A DNA stretch of 64,000 nucleotides from contig WNKI01000002.1 of assembly GCA_015350385.1 (NCBI GenBank), positions 7,956,404-8,020,403 of the forward strand, in the 5' to 3' direction. Positions 38,901 to 49,144 of the stretch are shown here, piece after piece. Source of the stretch: Aculops lycopersici. Taxonomy: Eukaryota; Arthropoda; Arachnida; Trombidiformes; Eriophyidae. The position numbers and the translations under genes are program-made. Below the pieces are notes generated by a model, which did no database searches, had not been told where the DNA came from, and saw only the letters and a list, made by a program, of their open reading frames with translations. The first letter of the stretch is position 1. Every line of letters starts with the position of its first letter.

Positions 38901-39913
38901 TGGTGGTGGTGCTGATTTAGTTGATTTAAATTATTGGTCATATTGAGATAGCGAGCCAGAGATGACCAATCGGAAAAGTTTGTGGTAGTGGTATTTTGAT
39001 CTAGTTGGCTGGTTGAGTTTGCATTTGCTACAGAATTGGCACTGGCCGATACAAACACAACAATAGGTTGCTGCTGATGGTGACTTGGTAGAAAAGGTAT
39101 TGGTGGTGGTTGTTGTGGTTGAGGTTGAGGTTGCAACCAAACACTCGAAGTTGAGGCCACCTGTGGCAATAAGTTGGTGCCACTTGTTGAATATGTGGAG
39201 GTTGGCATTATTGTAACGTAATTATTTTGAGGCAACAAGTCTTTGGGCGAGAAATATCTGGAACTTGTTTGAGTTGTCTGGTGTTGATTATTGTTATCAT
39301 TGTGATGACTATAGTGGCGTTGAACATGAGGTAAGGTTGCTGTTGGGTAATGGAATGGGGATCGTTGATTCATATGGAGGTTTAAATTCATGGGCGAAGG
39401 TTGGAAGTTTGGCGGATGCATTGCAGAGGATGAGATTCTGATGAACAAAGGTGCTGGCCTTATGATTTCAACGGGACTCTTTGTTGTAGTTGTGGTGGAG
39501 TTCTTAAACGTCAACTTGTTGCTAATATTGTTTGGTGTTGAGGTTTCGTAAGGTGGTTGCTTGCCAATTGTAAGCAATCGCAATTTTTGTCCATCTTGTT
39601 GCGAGCTCTCGACGGCCAACAAATCGTCAACTTGATCGTCACCACTCGAATCCATCGATGGAGATTGCATTTCACTTTCTTTTGAGATCATTGTGTTATT
39701 TATGTCGTTGAGTAGCGCCTCTGTTTCTATTTCGTTTCGAGTGGCATCATTAGTTAGGTTGGTGGCAATGGATGAGGCAGTTGTCGTGATTGGCGACAGG
39801 TACAAGGTACAAATTATTACTAGAGCTATAGACCAAAGTATCGAATGAATATTGAATGTTTGCAGCGCTATTTGAGCTCTCATTTTCCTTTTTCGTTTCT
39901 TCATAATTTTCAA
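35957..39913 (-). CDS. Type I membrane protein with a lone ZP-N-like domain
   Basis: This 1,318-residue protein starts with a Lys/Arg-rich stub and a hydrophobic signal segment (about 18-45). A long Asn/Gln/Ser/Thr-rich ectodomain follows. Near the membrane (about 455-553) is a module that looks like the ZP-N half of a zona pellucida domain: VSLLCDTEDMLIRFKF, PFRGVI, a Cys in KSCQLEGNG, IPLNSCGT, a strand NLNIQFHNQ and a final TIICSY. No ZP-C half is seen. One TM segment lies at about 592-617 (ILIAGLLLLLFALLAIT). The cytoplasmic part is about 700 residues, mostly disordered Ser/Thr/Asp-rich, with one conserved-looking segment (about 955-1050, SMSDEDRKLIGKMFHEDE to TWDLLEEIILD). ZP proteins of arthropods organise apical matrix and cuticle; a similar role is inference. 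It overlaps no other gene and is uninterrupted. Confidence 0.75.
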   Translation of the reverse strand: MKIMKKRKRKMRAQIALQTFNIHSILWSIALVIICTLYLSPITTTASSIATNLTNDATRNEIETEALLNDINNTMISKESEMQSPSMDSSGDDQVDDLLAVESSQQDGQKLRLLTIGKQPPYETSTPNNISNKLTFKNSTTTTTKSPVEIIRPAPLFIRISSSAMHPPNFQPSPMNLNLHMNQRSPFHYPTATLPHVQRHYSHHNDNNNQHQTTQTSSRYFSPKDLLPQNNYVTIMPTSTYSTSGTNLLPQVASTSSVWLQPQPQPQQPPPIPFLPSHHQQQPIVVFVSASANSVANANSTSQLDQNTTTTNFSDWSSLARYLNMTNNLNQLNQHHHHQSQQLPEATNWFSTAHKSPNQDARNPRLNSSEIEYDVEDDELKSEDKNSPTSSSFPKLINHGPDVTSVEEDEFNRRINLLNRSGTYQKTNTSNMTWNQLLKQASGSNIIESIMVTNRSTVSLLCDTEDMLIRFKFRQPFRGVIATNLDRFKSCQLEGNGNHYYEMKIPLNSCGTRQEMPRLFINNLNIQFHNQSSSSSSLNIPDADMNEVKTIICSYPIRPKAAPPLDLTEGGGLPERIIEQPSGEQPPARLIYYEPVILIAGLLLLLFALLAITTGAYVVTKQLRLRRSNGRSRNSPSWSSSASFNATSPSATATARLYRLPPAQSANMSPVKTGFDQSGAALLSKNRDRMGQSQRLKAKVSHSSAPRSRATPRDVLTRRSANERRQIKTLEPNLTDRISGIVHPNTSQARSKSLPQRSPGLSNLPNESPTPAGPTNKPTRDSLASSNGKTTSDESSVTTIEIPYNIDPNTTGTDTNTNTRRIADSQQKTNSKITTQKVSSNLPEKMQSPTKPSPVPIHLKPNEVKRVEIQRQPTSVSGSMSQAHGSKLESQASPSNSQPPTSQIKRRPAFGSIRRTLTSPKEYERLESLAKLFPNKNKTTGGLNWESLNNNPQQSQWPTKYQHKVVTSMSDEDRKLIGKMFHEDEIFRSRVVDSTDREKFHRKLRDNPLYASKIRPKTWDLLEEIILDQPVDSSSSSEVGGGDSNDNGDSTPRQREIPMTISQQDRDDEEELSVLDENKPKYAKVSSSKDSTDGSGKRTKLGNQINDEDDDDESVIIKIEGNQKPLTSGELLDTRRGQPVESSTKIQIDHGQHLLKRDRSQLNEDSLESKSSDRVDSLKNEQANNNKSTKLEYLQRQRHELIEDGDEPCVRVSQFNSTRTRNEDGSGLTGTLINIDSVTDFTSSKHFSTFTRSSIEHTRFETEYRSTTKHSQQQQPQLHQVLSGENQIPYVDEQDTSYEYARDMVTQKRMSSPNSQIK

Positions 39914-40589
39914 TAACTCTCATATAACTTGACTGTGCAACTATATTAAAAATTGGATAAACTGACCCTCGAGAGTGCGAGCCGAAGACGGCTGCTAAAG
40001 AGAAATAATAGTTATGCTAAAGAGTGATTATCTTATGCTTGTAGGTAGAGGCATGCGATAATCTTTTCTCCTCTAACTCACTAGCTAACTGACTAACTAG
40101 CTAGCTAACTTATTAACCTGGTGTTGTGTCCACACTGATTACAAAACAAACACAATCACAAACGAGTCGCACAAATGGACTTGCAATGGTCAGAGTTTTT
40201 TGTCTCCTCAATGATAGGAATAGAATGAAGAGGAGAAATTATAACATCTGCTCCTATCTCCTAAAATCAAACTAACTGCTCCTCTGATTTCCAGTCCCAT
40301 TCTCGACTCTCGGGCACTGAAACTCTAGCTGCTTACTTAAATTTAGGCACTCGCAAAACTGGCAAGCTAAACTGGTCGTAGCTGGCCAGCCAACTGAACC
40401 CTAAAGCATTGGCCAGCAACCGGTAAGAGTGTGTGCAACTTCACAGTGCGCGCGCAACACATAAGCGCCCGCTCTGGCTAGCTGGACCTGAGAGCGAGGA
40501 TCAACCGGTGAGCGTCGCTCGCTGTGTTCTGCGCGAGCGCGTGTTACCTGCGCGCTCGTCGCTCGCACTCACAGGTAGGCCAGCAACGT

Positions 40590-40617
40590 GAGCGAGCGAG
40601 CGAGCGAGCGAGCGAGC
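40590..40617. repeat. (GAGC)n repeat
   Basis: About seven perfect GAGC units close to several CAGGTA and ACCTG motifs. Confidence 0.85.
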
Positions 40618-43161
40618 AAGTGGTTGACGCAAGGCAAGCAACCTGTTGATTGGAAACATCAAGCGGCAGGTGCTAACGATTATCGATGACGAGCAAACCA
40701 ATCTACACAAACTCAAGCTCCAAGTTCATTGTCAAGCGTTCGAAAAAGTTTTCTGTTGGCCAACTTGCCACTGAAATGAAACCTTTCCGTTGATCGCTTT
40801 TTCTTTTGTTTTGCTCTGTAGTTTTGCCAGATTTGTCCTGCTATTGCTATCAAGCCACAACAACTACTACCACCAACACGAATGCCAAGGAAAACTTTTC
40901 AGCAAATTTATTTCCCTCTGCCGTCGTCTGATTTGCCCTGTAAGCCAGCCAGCCAGCCAAACTAAATGCTTGCAACCGACAATACGGTGATACAATCGAT
41001 TCGTCGCCATTTTTTAGTGGCGAATAGAAAAGGTTTTATATCAATTTGTGTCCATCTGATTGGTTGCACGTCGTCCTGTTTTTCGATTGTTATTTTTGAT
41101 AACGATTCGTCTTGCATTGAATCGATCATTTCTCATTCGTTTCCTTCTGGGCAGGTAAATTTAAAGAAAAGTTTCAACGACAAATTTGCCAACAGGTTGT
41201 TGCTGTCGCTCTCCGACATGCGCTCATCACTATCCACACAGTTCCTGCTCCCTCCCTCCCTCCTCAACTCAAGCAGACATCAAGCATCGAGCATCGAAGG
41301 TCGCAACCTTCGCTTAACCTTGGTGCATTTTTACATGCGAGTTCCGAGTTTCAATAGGGTTGAGCGATTTCAAGTCCCCCGTGCACAAGACTACGGGAGT
41401 GTCAATGGTTTTGATGATGTTGAAACGCTCGCTCTCGCACTCTCTCATCAGGAATTGCAACACCGAATTTGGCGCTAAGGCGTGAGGAAACGACGACAAG
41501 CACGCCCCTCAAGTGCCATCACAAGTGTCAGGTGACGGCTGCAATTGAAGTGGTTGCGGTGGCGGCGGTAGCATCATCAGCTTGGGCGTCGGCGGCTCGT
41601 AAAGTCCCGATTGCTCACTCGCTCGCTGGCCACTTGAAACGATGGCCGACCAAAGAGCTGGCCACTTACCGAGCCACTGAAACGCCCAAGCTAATTTACC
41701 TGCGCTGGCAGGCGAGCAATTGAGAGAGCTAATAGTAATAATAACAGTAATAATAGAGGCAGAAATAATGATGATCACTCAAAACAAAGAGACAAACCAG
41801 ACGAGACCGAACCGAACCAAGCGCTAGCGTGGTCATTCCAATGGCGTGGCAAATTTCTATTTGTGGTTTCAATGCGAGCCTCAAATCACCCGAGTGATTA
41901 ATAGAGTGAGGCTAAAGTGACTCGCAACGACTAGCCAGTCAGTCAGTCATTCTTTTGGCCTGCTCATTGTCTTTGCTCGCAGCGCGCATTTACCTGCGAG
42001 AGCGGCCATTGTGAGCAGCAATAAGGAGCGCTCACTCACTCGTTCGCACAACCACCTGCTAGCTCGCGCCTTCGGGCTCATTTCTATCCCTTTCTTCTTC
42101 CGCAGCGCAACCTCTGCTCTTTCAGCTTTAATTTTTTTCCATTGACCGAAGCGCCGTCTGGTGGGCAAAAAATCAACCAACCCTCGAGTGTTACCTGAAA
42201 CCACCGGAAGTCGCTAGGCGGCGCCATGTTGCTTCTCCATAACAATGTGACAACTGCGCAAACTCGTCGCCATCCACTGAGCGAGCGGCTTCAGTTGAAG
42301 GAAACACATAATGCGCTCTCTGCCGACTGCTAGCCATTAGACGGCCCATCGGTTGTCTTGTTAGCGGGCACCACGAGCTGGCCGCCAGGCTAATCAAGTT
42401 GGCAAGCTGAAGAGTGGCGACGGCGGCAGTGGCGACTTGTGGAGCATGAGGATAATTGTAACAGTCAGCTGGCTCACTTGGCTTATCATCATGGTCGTTG
42501 TTGGCGTAATCGTCATTCCCTTGTCTTTGTTATTCCAGTGGGTGTGCTCTTTGCTGTTGTAAAGAGACAGTGTAGATTCATTGTTATCTTTTCACGGTTG
42601 CAGTCAGCGGGGGTGTCGGTGGTTGGCGCGAGTTTACTCGGCTCGACGTGAGACGTCGTCATTGTCGTCAGTGTCGGTGTCAGTGTCGCCTACTGGCTGC
42701 GGTTGCCCTATGGGATTTTAATTTGAACGCGCCACGCCGCGGCAGCAGCAACAGCAACTCGGCGCTAGGTGCGCGCGCAACCAAAGATCCGACGAGAGTC
42801 AAAAGAGCAAACCAGCAGCAGCTAGTGGAGTAGCCGTCCGGTTTGGTTAGTTTGTATCGTGCAATTGGCGAGAGATAGCGGCGAGTTGTTGTTGATGATG
42901 TTGATGTTAGGCAAGTGAGCAGTTATCTCAGTTTCCATCGGCAGCCTCGACTTTTGCGGCTGAAGCAACTGCAGCGGCGGCCGGTGTGTCAGTCAAGCGA
43001 GTCTTATGGATCAAATTTAGAGCAACAGTTCACTTTGTTGTGGTGGTAGTCAATGTAGCAGCTGAGCTGAATGCTGCAAAGCGGTAGAGAGTTTAGCGAT
43101 GAGAAGGTGGAAGTTGGTGACGCAATTGAGAAGTGATAGGAGGAGTAAATGAAACTGAGGT

Positions 43162-43184
43162 GAGAGAGAGAGAGAGAGAGAGAG
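43162..43184. repeat. (GA)n repeat
   Basis: Uninterrupted GA dinucleotides; potential GAGA-factor type sites upstream of the GPCR. Confidence 0.85.
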
Positions 43185-44192
43185 TCTAAATCAGTCAAGC
43201 AAGCAAGCAAAAGCTGAGCAGAAGTTGAACTAAGAAAAGCAAGAAGCTCAAGTAGCTGCAACAACTCAACTCAGCTCAGCTCAAATTTATCTCAAGCAAG
43301 AGAGATAATAAGTGTAATGCCTCAAGTTCAAATTTAATCAATGAAAAATCACAAAGGTGAAGGAGCGCGCGCAAAATTAAACGCCAACTCTCATATACAT
43401 ATAAATAAATATATATATATATACACTAGCAAAGTTTATACCGACAAGAGTTGGGAAAATTTACTCAGACGCGAGGAATCAAGTCGGTGTTTCCATCAAA
43501 CTCACAAAGTCGCTCGGCGCCCTCCCGTCTCAAGCAAACATTTCGCCTCACTCTCCCACTTCCAAATCTAAGAGAGACTTTGCGGCCTTTCCTATCTGGT
43601 TGCCGAATCGGCTGGCACACAAAGGCTTTATGCTAAAGAGCGTGGGCATTTTTATTTGCATTATTATCTGTCTGGTCGTTGTCGTGGTCGTCGTGGTCTT
43701 GGTCGTTGTTGTCGGTCCTCATAAATTTGTTGTTGCTGTCGTCGTTTTGGTCGACGACAACGACCACCAAGACCACAAAGACGCAGACGGCGAGACTGAA
43801 TTGCGCTAACTGTTCGAACCGCAAGGAGGACTTTTTCTCGCCACTAGCGCCACGCAAGCATCAGGCAGCTCAACTAAACTCGACTCCCAAGTCAAATTAT
43901 CTTGGCCTCGGTAAACTTGCGGCAACTAGCGTCGAAGAGACCGCGACGACTAGAGTGACAAACTGCCGTGCGAGACTCTTGGCGCGAAAATTAACATATA
44001 ACAAGACAGCAGCCACACAACTACAACCACGACGACTACTGATATAAATTTGACTACAACAAGGAGGGGGAGGAGGAGGAAAAACTTGAGGCAGTGCGCT
44101 AGACTCCGCTCGCGAATCACTAACTAAACGAAACAGCTGAAGTAGACGTGAGTTGAGCGCAAGAGAGCCGCAAACGGGAAGACGCCAAACGA

Positions 44193-44251
44193 GTCGCTAG
44201 GCGACGACCGCAACAGAACGACGCCGCACACCCAATTGAGCGCCTAGCGAC
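44193..44251. repeat. Inverted pair of gtcgctaggcg
   Basis: The 11-mer at 44193-44203 recurs as its exact reverse complement at 44241-44251, separated by 37 bp, about 0.9 kb upstream of the GPCR start. Single exact copies occur at 42210-42220 and 63193-63203. Confidence 0.75.
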
Positions 44252-44450
44252 CTCGGCAAAAGCGGATGTGATTTTTGGCGCTCGCTAGGTTCGTTGGTTG
44301 GCCGAGTGGTTATTTGTCGCGGTGGCCAAGTTGGTGGTTTGCCAGTTGGATTTGCCGCCCTCAAGCTCGCGACTCAAGCGTCTCGAATAAGTTGGCCTCG
44401 AGACTGGAAGTGGTAAGCTTCTTTGGCGGCTTGCGGCTGGCGCCAGAGCG

Positions 44451-44490
44451 AGAGAGAGAGAGAGAGAGAGCGAGAAAGAGAGAGAGAGGG
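44451..44490. repeat. (AG)n repeat
   Basis: Interrupted AG dinucleotide tract in the GPCR upstream region. It creates Arg/Glu and Ser/Leu runs in open frames, which I discount. Confidence 0.8.
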
Positions 44491-45159
44491 AAAGTAAAGC
44501 ATAAAGTGGGAGGCAATAAAACACGATGGCAAACAAAGCGACGAGTTGAAGGAGTGGAGTCTCACTCTCTTTCTATCCCTCTCCCCCTCTATCTCTGTTA
44601 GTGAGCTTAACTTCAAGTTGGTCAGCTTGACGCACAGGAAGTTGGAGAAAATTTAATTCGACTATAGAGTTCAGCTTGGAGAAGAGGAAATTCAATTTAA
44701 CTTGAGAAGAAAGAGATCAAAATCTTCCAGAGAAACTAAAGAGCCGAAGCAGGTAACTGGGAAGTTGGAAGAAAGAGAAGGTTGCTAGCGGTGAAAATTT
44801 AAATTGCTTTAGTCAAATCTCATTCCAATTCATTTGGCCCAAGGCGCTCCGTTTCTTGCAAGCGGCCAGTTGAATTTTGTCCACTGCCAAGTCGAGTGGA
44901 CAAATCAAAACAAAATCAAGACAACTTTATTCAATAACAACAACGCAAACCTTCCTACCAATTGGTTGGTTTGCGAGCCATTAGCTTTGGGCAAAAGTGA
45001 ACAGCCGTCGGCCGGAAGCGGGAGGCTCATGCGCCTTATTGCAGTCGAGTGGGCGGAGTTGAGTGGGGAGAGTAGCAAAGTGTAAGCTTAAAATAGAGAA
45101 CACACTCGAATTCAAAGGCAGTTGGGTGTAACAAGAGCACAATTTAAAACACTTTTGTG

Positions 45160-48100
45160 ATGGTCACCGCGGGATGGGGCGGCTCCAATGGCGCTCCCAG
45201 GCGTCTGGTCCAAGTGGACAGGCGCGAGAAGCGCAATAAGAAGCGGAGGAGAAAAGTTGGGGTGGATACAAATACCAATGCTTGTTATGCGAACCAGTCG
45301 ACGCATGATTCAATTGTTACAAGTGGTGATATGAACAACAAGTGGTGGCCGTCTTCAATTTCATTGGGATTGACGTTTATGGGGCCACAAAGGAGACAAG
45401 TTCAAGTTACAGGTAGAAGAAAAAGAGCTCCAGGGGAGAGCGACTTTAATTTTAAATCCTCCCCCAAAAGGATATGCCTAAAGCCACCAATTCTACTCAT
45501 CCTCTCAACTCTTAGCGTCCTAATCTCAATTAACCTGTCGTCCGGAGTTTTTGCTCACCTGCTGCAACATCAACATAATCACCAATATAATCAACAGGAG
45601 CAGCAGCAGCGCCAGCACCAGCACCATGAAAACATTGCCAGTCACTCGGCGAGCAAGGAGTTGAACGTGTTCACAGTTAACCTTGTCGCCAGTCGACATC
45701 AAGTTGACGCCGACGCAACCGGAAGCCGGTCAAATTTAACCAATCTGGTTGAGCCATTTGACCAGGTGGTCGCCTTGGAGGTTGACTCGAAGGCGACCGG
45801 AAGTGGCGTCACAATTCATGGTAGTGGCAACAATAGAACGGTACAAATCTCGGCCGCAACAATAAAACCGTCGACGACGGCCAGCGAGACAACTGTCGGT
45901 CAGCAGCAGCGGCACCGCCGCCACCACCGCCACCGCTGGCAGCTACAGCGAAACAATAACAACACTAATGATAATCTGGGGCAACTTAATGGCGCAACCA
46001 CCGTCGAGCACTCAATCGGGCGATCGCCGCTCGGCGACAGGTGGGCGCCGGCGAGAGGCAAAGGTGATGAAGGCGGAGATGCTAGTGAAGGCGACGACCG
46101 AGACGAAGAGCTTCCTTTGCAGCCGATAGGAGGGAGGAAAAAGGCGGACTTGGAGGTGGCAAATTCTCGGCCAAGTTCAAAGTCAGGCTCAGGTTCAGGT
46201 GAGGGAGATATTGTTTCAGCTGGTGGGCGTGGATGCGGCGGCACCTTTGGTGGCAGCGGATTAGCCAATGAGGCGTGCAATCCCTCGGCGTCCTCAGTAA
46301 CGCAAACAACCACCGGTGGAGCGGCGACCACCTGCAAACCGCCTGGATGTGGCAGTGGCTCTATTGGCAGCAGCACCAAAACCATCGACGAGCTAGAGAG
46401 GAGCTTCCTCTCGAGCGAGAGAGGGGTTGAGATCGCCGCCACCGGAAAGCTTAGTGAAGAGCACCAGTCGCCTCAAAAGCATCCTGAGGAACCGCTAAAC
46501 TTGAACCAAGAAGCCGAGAACAAGGACAACGACGACTACAATGATTATGGCACTTACATAATCTACGGCCTCGGCAGTGGCAGCCAGTTGAATGATGGTG
46601 CTGGTGCTAGAGGTGGAGTTGAAAGTGACACAAACGAAGCTGAGGTGGACGTAGAGGAAGAGGACGACGTTGAGAGCGGCGGCGTCGACAACGACGACTA
46701 CGACGAGCCCTCTTTGGCTGGCCAACAATACGGTTCATTGAAAGGTAGCGCCAGCGATAAGGAGAATAAAAGAGGCTCAAAGGAGAGGAGGAGAGGGATG
46801 AAAACTTGGTCGACGACGACTAAGAGGAGCGGAAGTGACGAGTCGAAGTCGGGAAAAGATGAGGACGGAAGCGCCGCCACTGAAGTGGGCCGGCAGGATA
46901 AGGACGACGACGACATTGACGACAACTTCGACTACGATGTCCACGATGGAAGCGAGAGCAGCAACCTATTGAGTGCCTCGAATGCAAAGACGCCGCCCAC
47001 CATCAAGACCAGCGAAGAGCCTTCATATCGAATGGTCTTCTTTGCAGCCAAATCGCCGTGCTCAAGCTCGAGCTCAAGTTTGGCCAAGACCAAAACCACG
47101 CCCACCGCGCCGACCGCTACTTCTGGTGATTATATGCACTCGGTCTCGTCAAACTCTGAGAGCGACCTGAACGCAAGTGCCAGCTCCACATCAAATCAAG
47201 TTGACGAGGACGCAGGCGGCAATGACGACGAGCTCAAGCCGGCTGCAACCTCCGTTTCCCCCTCTCCTCTCGCGTCGGCTGCCTCTCAGGTTGAGAGGCA
47301 GCAAGTGGTTGGTTCAAGTTCCTACATCAACAACAAGCCCATCGACGACCCAGAGGGCGACCAGGTTGGTGCGCTCGTGGCCAAACCCGAGGCTGGCCCT
47401 TTGTCTTTATTTACTGCCTCGCAAACATTAAGGCAAGCAACCAGGAACAACCAAATGGCAACAAAACCATCGAACGCCGAGCAGGTGAGCGACGACGACT
47501 CAAGCAGCGCCACGATTGGGAGCAGGCGACGCGCTCGCCGTCACCAAAACCACAGCCAAAGCCACAAACAAAACAACCTGCACGCGCCGACTAATGAGCG
47601 CGGCAGTCGCAACTTAATCGCCGGTGGCGCAGGTGATGATGCAACGGGTGCCAGCTCAAGTGAGCAGCAGCAGCAGCTCGACGAGGAGGACGTCAGGTTG
47701 TTGAGTGGCCTGAATAAGAGTCGGCCAGCAGGTAGAGGTGGTGACAATAAGGTCGCTAGTGAGACTGGTGCCAAGAGTAACCACGAGGCAAATGATGATG
47801 ATGATGATGATTATGGTCAAGCAATTGGTCAGCTAACCAATCAACGGACAGCAACAACTCAAACAAACCAACCAGTTGGCAATAATTTGATCTGGTTTTC
47901 CTCGCCAAATTCAAATTTTAGTAGCAGTAGTAGTGGTAGTGGCGATAGTGGTGTTGGTGAGAGTGGTGAGCAAGAAGAACAAGAGGCAGCAAAGAGGCAA
48001 TCGTCGTCTAATAGTTATAATTTATCCGTAACCATGAGCAATTCCAACCTCAAACAGCAACAGGATGATTTTATTTCAAGTAGCAATCAAGATTTACACC

Positions 48101-48294
48101 AACATCAAGTTCACTACTGGCGATTAGTTTGGCTAATCCTGCCGCTCGGCGCCACTTTCGGTAACCTGCTTGTAATTATGGCCGTTTACCTGGAGCGCTC
48201 GTTGCAATCAGTGACCAACTACTTCATCGTTTCGCTGGCCTTTGCCGACTTGTTTGTCGGTCTCATTGTGATGCCACTGGCCGTTTACGTACTG
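45160..48294 (+). CDS. First coding exon of a dopamine D2-like (Dop2R-type) GPCR, partial
   Basis: The exon encodes 1,045 residues and ends in phase 0 at a consensus donor (ctg/gtaagt, 48294/48295). The last 60 residues are TM1 with GN..V (about 988-1012: LPLGATFGNLLVIMAVY), the intracellular loop LERSLQSVTNYF, and TM2 with SLAFADLFVGLIVMPLAVYVL. The NYFIVSLAxAD and VMPxAVY signatures are those of biogenic amine receptors, closest in my judgement to invertebrate D2-like receptors. The preceding 985 residues are mostly disordered Gln/His, Ser/Gly and acidic tracts, with a hydrophobic stretch at about 107-130 that could be an internal signal or an extra membrane segment. The frame continues 15 codons past the donor to a stop at 48337, which I treat as intronic. 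TM3-TM7 are not found downstream in the window. A GTG precedes ATG 45160. Confidence 0.8.
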
Positions 48295-48850
48295 GTAAGT
48301 ACCTTTAATGAGTATTATTATTTTGATATACTAGTTTAGCTTTAATTTTTGACCTTGCGCATTCGTAACTGGATAGAATGTTAGAGAGTGAGGAAATATT
48401 CAAATGGTTGCGCGTGCGAATGGGTAGTTAGTGTTGTGAAGGATAACGTTAGCTGTCTGTTCTCTTTGGTGCCGAGCGGTGCGATGCTCATTTTCTATCA
48501 CATCCAACTCGAAGCGCCACTTCACTGCTCGCTAGGATTCCATCCTGTCGATTCCCGATGCTGCTCTTCGGAAGGGTGCCGAACGGTCGAATTTTGCGCA
48601 AAAACCGGCGTCTTGACTAAAGAGATGAATCGCGCACACCACCTAACTGGAGCACATTAATCTAATGACATTCACTCAGCTAGATAAATAGATAAGCAAC
48701 AAACCCAATAGAGACTAGATGTCTCTCGTGGTTGCTGCCCGCCAAGCTGGTCCCTTGTTGCCAATGGACTGCGTGCCAACCAGTTGGCCATAAATCATCC
48801 GCAACTCGCTCGCCGGTTAATGCTTTACATTGTTGTGGTTGTTGGTGGTT

Positions 48851-48884
48851 GTCGGTCGGTCGGTCGGTCGGTCGGTCGGTCGGT
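48851..48884. repeat. (GGTC)n repeat
   Basis: About eight tandem units. It explains the Arg-Ser-Val-Gly and Pro-Thr-Asp translations in open frames here. Confidence 0.85.
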
Positions 48885-48948
48885 GGTTGTTGTTGCTGTT
48901 GCACTGCCGTTGATAGGGAGCATCTGGAGGTGGGTGTGGCGCGGTTTC

Positions 48949-49032
48949 NNNNNNNNNNNNNNNNNNNNNNNNNNNNNNNNNNNNNNNNNNNNNNNNNNNN
49001 NNNNNNNNNNNNNNNNNNNNNNNNNNNNNNNN
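48949..49032. other. Assembly gap (84 N)
   Basis: Eighty-four undetermined bases inside the GPCR intron, just before a TA-rich microsatellite. Confidence 0.99.
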
Positions 49033-49058
49033 CTCTCCTCCGTCGTGTCGTCGTCGAG

Positions 49059-49062
<4 letters not shown>

Positions 49063-49105
<43 letters not shown>

Positions 49106-49112
49106 CATACAT
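49063..49112. repeat. (AT)n-(ACAT)n repeat
   Basis: About nineteen AT units followed by three ACAT units, 33 bases from the 3' end of the nested gene. Confidence 0.9.
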
Positions 49113-49144
49113 ATTGTTGCTGTTTGTTGTGAAACCTCTCGTTT

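Larger units (their letters stand above)
39914..45159. other. Gene-poor region between ZP-N gene and GPCR
   Basis: No supported gene in 5.2 kb. It should contain the divergent promoters of the ZP-N gene (left end) and the GPCR (right end). A plus frame at 40966-41478 (170 codons) lacks any recognisable domain. Notable are GAGC and GA microsatellites, repeated ttacctgcg motifs (for example near 40538, 41989), and three exact copies of the 11-mer gtcgctaggcg (42210-42220; 44193-44203; inverted at 44241-44251). Confidence 0.45.
48295..49144 (+). other. Start of the GPCR intron
   Basis: The intron opens with gtaagt. It contains a (GGTC)n tract at 48851-48884, an 84-N gap (48949-49032), and (AT)n at 49063-49100. 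No exon with TM3 features (a Cys followed by a DRY-type end) was found. Confidence 0.5.

Noticed and set aside
40966..41478. 170-codon plus-strand frame upstream of the GPCR
   Set aside because: Ordinary composition, but no signal, domain or conserved-looking block was found and it lies in a stretch full of repeats; could be revisited with RNA data.
43600..43857. Val-rich frames on both strands
   Set aside because: Produced by GTC/GTG-type simple sequence that also forms an imperfect inverted repeat.
44275..44616. Arg/Glu and Ser/Leu-rich frames
   Set aside because: Generated by the AG dinucleotide tract.
48295..48339. Last 15 codons of the GPCR open frame as true C-terminus
   Set aside because: They follow a perfect splice donor at the point where family homology stops; a two-TM receptor would not be functional.
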